The translations under genes and the position numbers were made by a program. Under the pieces are notes generated by a model. The model did not search any database. It saw nothing but the letters and a program-made list of their open reading frames with translations, and was not told the origin of the DNA. From contig JAKLMB010000006.1 in NCBI GenBank assembly GCA_022813625.1, positions 682,001 through 746,000 of the forward strand: DNA of 64,000 nucleotides, given 5' to 3'. Every line of letters begins with the position of its first letter. Position 1 is the stretch's first letter. Positions 58,373 through 64,000 of this stretch are shown here, piece after piece. Origin of the DNA: Aaosphaeria pasadenensis (Eukaryota; Ascomycota; Dothideomycetes; Pleosporales).

Positions 58373-59280
58373 GCGATGCGTTGACTGGCATGGCATGGCC
58401 GTCGTCGGTAATTTCAAGGCTGCACTTCGGAGGTGCTGGGGATGAAAGGGGAGAGTTGGCGACTGTGCTGTACAACGTTTTGATGTACTCCGTGGACGAG
58501 GTCCGAGAAAGTCGGATGCATGGTTCTATTGAGATTTCATCGGGTCAACGTCGGTGGTGGTGGTGATGTTGCTGTTGCTGGTTTTGATATCTGACTATTT
58601 TGTTTATGGCACGCGTTGTTCCGACGGAGATGAAACTTAGGGCTGGCTACTTTTTAGGTCACACGGCAGTAGTGAACGAGTGTGGGTATGCGGATAGAGC
58701 TACGTATTCTAGCTTCTTGAATTGACAAATGCGGTAACATGACAGTCAAATGAGAATTGACGCTGATGGGCTGAAACCCAAATCTCCAGGTGCTCAGTCC
58801 ATGATCATCGCTCAGAGTCAAGACCTCACAAACATCACATCAACATTGGCCCTACCAATGGTCGCTGATCCGGGAATAACACCAATCTCCAATCCACAGC
58901 ACATGTTCCGCGACTCATAAACCCCCAGAAATCTTGTTTCAGCGTCCAAATGAACCTTCGTTCCCTATCGTCGCTTTACCTTCATGAAGTGGCGTTTAAG
59001 ATTGTGATTTTTGCGAACGTGACGAATTCTGTTCTCTTTTGAGGTATATCTCCGCAATCTGTTGCTGCTAACCAGGGGCGTTCGGGCAACGATCGACAAG
59101 TTAGTATCCCTTGCACAGAAAGTATGCGGTTACGGAAAGTAAACTCAAGTAATTTTTAGAACTTTCCCTTGCGGCAGTTTTGTTGTTGGGCTGGTTGGTT
59201 TGTAGCCTATGTAGGGTACAGGAACAGGTACCGTACCGTGTGCACTGTGCAGGAACGAGACAATGGTCCCGTCCCGGCAG

Positions 59281-59304
59281 GGGGAGGGGAGGGGAGGGGA
59301 GGGG
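59281..59304 (+). repeat. GGGGA tandem repeat with G-quadruplex potential
   Basis: Five runs of four G separated by single A residues lie on the plus strand. Four or more G-runs with loops of one base are the strongest class of predicted G-quadruplex. No gene is close by. Confidence 0.8.
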
Positions 59305-62300
59305 ATGCCATTCCGAACCCGAGGTTGGCTGCGCGTACGTTGTCTCTCGTGTGTTTTGAGCAATGACTTGTTGGAGTGGAGTGGTTGTTGCTTGTGTCAT
59401 GGGCCATCATTCTTGTCACTCGTATCCTTACCAGACTGGAGGGATTCAAGCATCTCCTTTCCTTGAACCCCTTTACCATATATGGGTAGCTTACCGACAT
59501 TTAACAGGACTGCGAACGAACAACTAACTGATTACCCCATGCCATGTCGGAGGGATATGGTCAGAGTTCCAGACCTCATCTCTTCCTGCCTGCATGGCTG
59601 GCCCTAAGGCCTGCAGAAGGGAGGAGGACCAGAACCCAAGAGATGACGTCTCGGAGTTTAATAGGTTTGTGGTCCGGGATACGTTAGGGAAAGCCTTTAA
59701 CGGGACGACGAGTGGTCCTCCCCAAGTTCCAACACGCACGCAAGCGAGCGAGGCTTACGGTAGTGGTTGGAAGAACAAAGACACTGATGCGTTGCGGCTG
59801 CGTTATGTTGTCGGCTAGGCAGGCTGGGGACAGTCCAACATTATGAGCCAAGGTCCAGCTCCATCCTTCGTGGCTTGCAGGTTCGCTGTACGATATGTGC
59901 CACGAACTGAATTAGCTATGTAGCACATATCTTGTTGCTTTGTTTTGTTGTCCCAAGGGACGGACCCCAGCACGTGCGGGGAATAATGCTCGATTGACGG
60001 GAATTGATACGAGTAGCGTGCATGTATCTTGTAGCGGCGGGCCCCCTTGCCCCTTCCCCTTCAAAAGGACAAAAGAAAATACACATAAGGACGTGAAATC
60101 TACCAATGACATTGCGCTCCGCGTAGCCTAAGGGACGACGACGTTGTTTGCTTTTGTCAGGAGGTCCAAGTTGCGACTTGACAGCGGTATCATGGGGCAA
60201 TGGGCTAGCCTTACCGGGAATATGGTGCTCCGCAACAGAGAGATCATTGCTTGTTCGTCTATATATTATGGCATTGCTGCCGATTCGCGAGGATGAAGTT
60301 CCCGTGCGCAGTAGCGTGCCGCAAACATTCGCTAGACGGGGCGTTCTTTTTGCTTTTTCGTCGGAATGTTTGATGTGTGGCTGTCGTGGTCCGCGGAGCG
60401 TCGTCGTTGTCGTCCTCCTCGTAACGACGCGATGTGGCTGTTTCGTGGTGGACCGGGGGGATCTCGGATGCTTGATCCTGGGTCTTTAAGCCACGACTGT
60501 TGAGATGTGTATCGCACGGTGATGATGAATCATAAGAGGGTTTGGAATGGGAGAATCTCGGAGCGCCATGAGATGATGTTCGGATGTTGCGCTCGGAACG
60601 TTAGCTCATAATATCGCGACGACGGGAGCAGCGGAGCTCGCCGTGACATGTTCACAGATCCAGCCAGCAGGTTTTTTCCGTTCAAGGAGAAGATCTAGGT
60701 CCTCGTGGCGGAATTGTTTGTTTATCCATTTCCAGCACACATAATGGTAGCGAGAATTTAATTTGCTTTGTTACGTTATGGAGGTGCTGTTGTGCAAGGG
60801 GAAAGGGAAAGTTACACCCTCGGAAGAGCTTTTACGAGGGCCATGTCCGCTTTGGGACAGCATGCAATTGTGTGTTCCAGCACAATGGACCGTATATAGG
60901 CCGAGATGCTGTGTGTACAGTATCATAGGCTGCTGGTGCATTGAGCAGTCATTGTGTCTTGCACCAATGATGTTCTCAGCCTAACAAGAAGGGTCTTCAT
61001 TTGTTGAGACCCTGTGTGCCTGCGTGTTCGAATCACAGAGATCAGCACCTGACGGAATAATGTCCTCCGTCCAAAGTTTTCACTTTTGCATTATTGGTCC
61101 ATGTGTCCGAAGAGCCTCAATTGCTTGTTTCTCAATTGGAAGTAGACGACTGTGACGTGTATAGAATGTTTTCTTTTCGTTGCCAAGCGATGGGATATGC
61201 GCTGTCAGGCCAATTTCACAAACCCTTCGTTCCTCTGATATCAAGATGATAAAGACAAGGATGATGTTCGATATGAGCGCCACAGTGGATAAAGGTAATC
61301 GAAATCCGATATTGTTGAGCTGCGATATGAAGAGATGAAGTGGTGGTGCACGGAGTTAATCGTTGTACTCCGAACATTAGAGGAGATTGAGCTAGGATAC
61401 GTAGTGTAAAGATGAGGCTGCAAAAGATCTGCTCCACTAATCAATGCAGTGGATCTTTTCGCTTGGTTAGTCGATCTCAAGACGCGGAGAGAGCTGTTGC
61501 AAAGTACCGAGGTAGGGAGGGAGGAAAAGAAAGTTTTGGAAGTGAAGAAAAAAGAGCATGAGATTGGACGGAAAGGGTTTAGAGAGGGAGGAAAGTAAAA
61601 AGAGTGGAGCAAGCGGGAGAAAGTATTGGCAGGGCAAGAGAGGCGAAAGACAGAGGGAGCGTGGTTCTCAGTCACAGCATAGAATGTGAAAATGGGATGG
61701 AATGGGATGGCGTGGAGACGGAGCTGAAGTTAGAAACCTTCTGGCGTTGTTCTAGAAAATGCAAGTGATCGGAAGCGAGAGAAGGGTACAAGACTACATA
61801 CAACTTGGGTGAATGGAAGACAATAGACCAATGAGAGACACCGGCGGATCGCGCGGCCAACTGTGACTTGCTTGAGGGTTTCCACGTGGAGGCGCATCGG
61901 TCGGGGGCGCGTGGCGGGCGGTTTTCTCAGTTTCTTTTCAAGCCCACCGTGCACAAAAAACAATCCACATCCACGTTCAAACGCTGGATTAATTAATTAA
62001 TGGACCACCAAAACTGTAGTGTGCCATTGTGGCAGACGGCCGCTCCGAACTGTCCTGGCGACGTCAGTGATTCCTGGTCAGTGGTCGTACGGACGACTGG
62101 AAGGGGAAATCGAAGAGAAGAATGGAAAGAGTACGGAAAGGGAAATCGGAGAGGAAAGAAACATGAAATGCAAAACGTCAAAAGATGTTGCTGGGCGGTG
62201 TGTCGACTCCGAGACCGGCTGAGCAGTGGTGGAGGAGAGACGAGTCATGTAACAGTATTTGGTGGTGAAAACTCAATATCGTGATTCCTGAATGTAGCAT

Positions 62301-64000
62301 TCTCATGGATCAGGTAGGTAGAGGCAGATACTTGGAGAGACAGGGACAGTTGGAGGAACAATGCGCGGCTCTGAGGATAACTTCCAGAGTCTTGATTCTG
62401 AATGGTCGAGCTGGACTACCGGTCGCTGGATGAACCTAGAGGGTAAGGTATGGCATGGCATGGTATCATTGGTACATATGGCTTGAGCCTTGTCTCTCCC
62501 TTTACTGTGCAGTGCATCGGCGGGCTTGCTTGCCTGCCTGCGTTTCGAGTTGTGGAGGCATTCCACAGTCCGAGTTGCAGATCAGACGGAAGCGCGACAA
62601 AGTTCCCTGAAGCACTAGGACTCAATTCAGGCAAACCGGGGCCAATGGAGCAAACCTAGAGATTGTGGACGATGGTTGATGTTTGATGGTCGATCAAGCC
62701 GACCGCCATCGTCTCGTGACTGTAGGGATGGGTGCCGCAACTTTGGCACCGGGCGGCCAAGTGCGGCAAGATTGAACGTGGTAGGCGGTACAGCAGCCAG
62801 CATCCATACCAGAGCAATAACCATAATGGGAATCCATATAATCGTTACTTACTGTAAGAATAATGTATACAGGTAAGGTATACAGGTACTTTTGCAGTGG
62901 GTTATTTCTAACAATGCCATGTTCTGGATGATGACAAGATATGCCGATCTTCCGTTAGCAGCAGCAACCAATCTAAGCACAACTCTTGAGAGAATCAGGC
63001 ATGCGTGCATGCATGTAAACCATGTATGTATGCATTCATGATTGATTGGAAGCGCAGCGGTAAGGAATCGAAAAGATGGTATGTAGTTACCTAGTCGCGA
63101 GGGAGTGAGGAAGGATGCTTGGCGGATGGCTGACTGTGCGTGTATTTTCGGTGTACGACAAAGTCAAGACCGCATCATTACACGTGCATCTCCCGCCCAA
63201 GCGTACAGCGCTCGTAGAAATTCCCCAATGTTGCTGTTGCTGGTACCAGTATTACTGCACCGAGGCGGCGGTCTGAACTTGACCCTGAACCACGAGGGAA
63301 CGGACTAGATACCTACGGGCTGGACCTCATCTCATGGCTGATGGTTGGAAGTTTTTGCCCATACAAGTACGATACGAGTACAGTCAGCCCGGGGCTAGCA
63401 GATCCTTAGAGATGCGCGCGCACATGTCTCTACCCAGAGGCTAGGAGGAGTCAGGAGCAGGACGGACTGCTTCCCTGTCGGTGTCGGCCTCTTTTCCCTC
63501 TCCCTTGTTCTGTGGCGGCATCGCGTGGGCTGGGCAACAGACGCCCCCGCCGAGATTGGAGGTTCCAGGCTGATTGTTGTCGCAAAACGTTATTGTTAGG
63601 CTATATTGGATGGTTGGTGCTGGTGTCGTACAGCAGTTTGCGATGCTGCGTATGTAGCCATGGATTACTGCGAAAGGAGGCTGCTCAGTGCTGATGAGAT
63701 TGAATGGGAATCATATGGGTAACCTGGCGGACAGAACGCATGGACTGTACCTGTACCTAGGGCGGAGACAGTCTGAGTTTAGAGTGAGCTAGGGCGGGAG
63801 TTCCGTGGTCACAGCATCTATTGCGATCTGTGCAGAATGAAAGAAGGTTATCGTAATGGGAAGTGATGGGCAAGATGGGAAAGATGAGCGTATCGTCGCT
63901 GGATAGGTTGAACGGTCTCATAGATGGATGATACACAGGAGGGGATGGCTGGAGGATGGATAGGTACATGGATCGATAAATGGATAGATAGGAGATAGAT

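Larger units (their letters stand above)
54043..64000. other. 10-kb region without a supportable gene
   Basis: No frame longer than 163 aa occurs here, and none shows a domain or a coherent set of splice junctions. The region is rich in simple-sequence words (GTATGT, GATGG, TACCTA), with a GATCT repeat at 57532-57554, a GATGGT-type tract at 58296-58372, a G-quadruplex run at 59281-59304 and a 10-bp inverted repeat at 57069-57099. A purine-rich tract at about 61500-61680 (pyrimidine-rich on the minus strand) resembles a fungal leader for a leftward transcript. Its 144-aa frame (61675-61241) is Ser/Thr/Phe-rich and unconvincing. The block may be regulatory or non-coding. Confidence 0.5.

Noticed and set aside
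60990..61060. GTTCGAATCAC word suggesting a tRNA 3' half
   Set aside because: Only three of five T-stem pairs form and no matching acceptor strand lies 50-85 nt upstream.
1..64000. A secondary-metabolite or defence gene cluster
   Set aside because: No synthase, P450, transporter or defence-type gene set is present; the genes are unrelated conserved single genes.

Overview
The window is nuclear DNA of a filamentous ascomycete (Pezizomycotina). The evidence is short introns (48-84 nt) with GT-AG borders, and a gene set typical of that group: a copper-fist factor, an Rgt1-like Zn2Cys6 factor, Atg13, a secreted GPI-type phospholipase B and Rsc9. Intergenic words such as TACGGAGTA, TACGAGTA and CCTAGGTA are also common. 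A Dothideomycete is my best guess, but this is an impression, not a demonstrated placement.

Layout: (1) 1-9.2 kb holds a HECT/AZUL ubiquitin ligase (-), divergent from a Rei1-type ribosome-biogenesis zinc finger (+), which converges on a histidine-phosphatase gene (-). (2) 9.2-12.5 kb is non-coding and holds a solitary transposon-like terminal repeat. (3) 12.5-22.7 kb holds phospholipase B (+), the diphthamide enzyme Dph2 (+), the RSC remodeller subunit Rsc9 (-), and a divergent gene I interpret as a Rec114-like meiotic double-strand-break factor (+). (4) 22.7-27.8 kb has no supportable gene. (5) 27.8-41.4 kb holds a copper-fist factor (-), then 4.2 kb of upstream DNA shared with an Rgt1-like factor (+), which converges on the autophagy initiator Atg13 (-). 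(6) 41.4-54.0 kb has a long divergent gap, then an IBTK-like ankyrin/RCC1/BTB protein (+) and a TAPT1/Emp65-family membrane protein (+). (7) The last 10 kb carries no convincing gene, only simple repeats, a G-quadruplex tract and short inverted repeats.

The genes are mostly conserved housekeeping and regulatory genes (ubiquitylation, ribosome assembly, translation-factor modification, chromatin, autophagy, nutrient sensing). They do not form an operon or a biosynthetic cluster. Exon structures were derived by joining frames at GT-AG borders; every multi-exon model gives a coding length divisible by three. I found no CRISPR array, no rRNA, no convincing tRNA and no intact mobile element. I did not find a clearly new multi-gene system. 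The least explained items are the Rec114-like gene and its possible alternative 3' end, the long intergenic tracts, the solitary terminal repeat, and the recurrent palindromic words.
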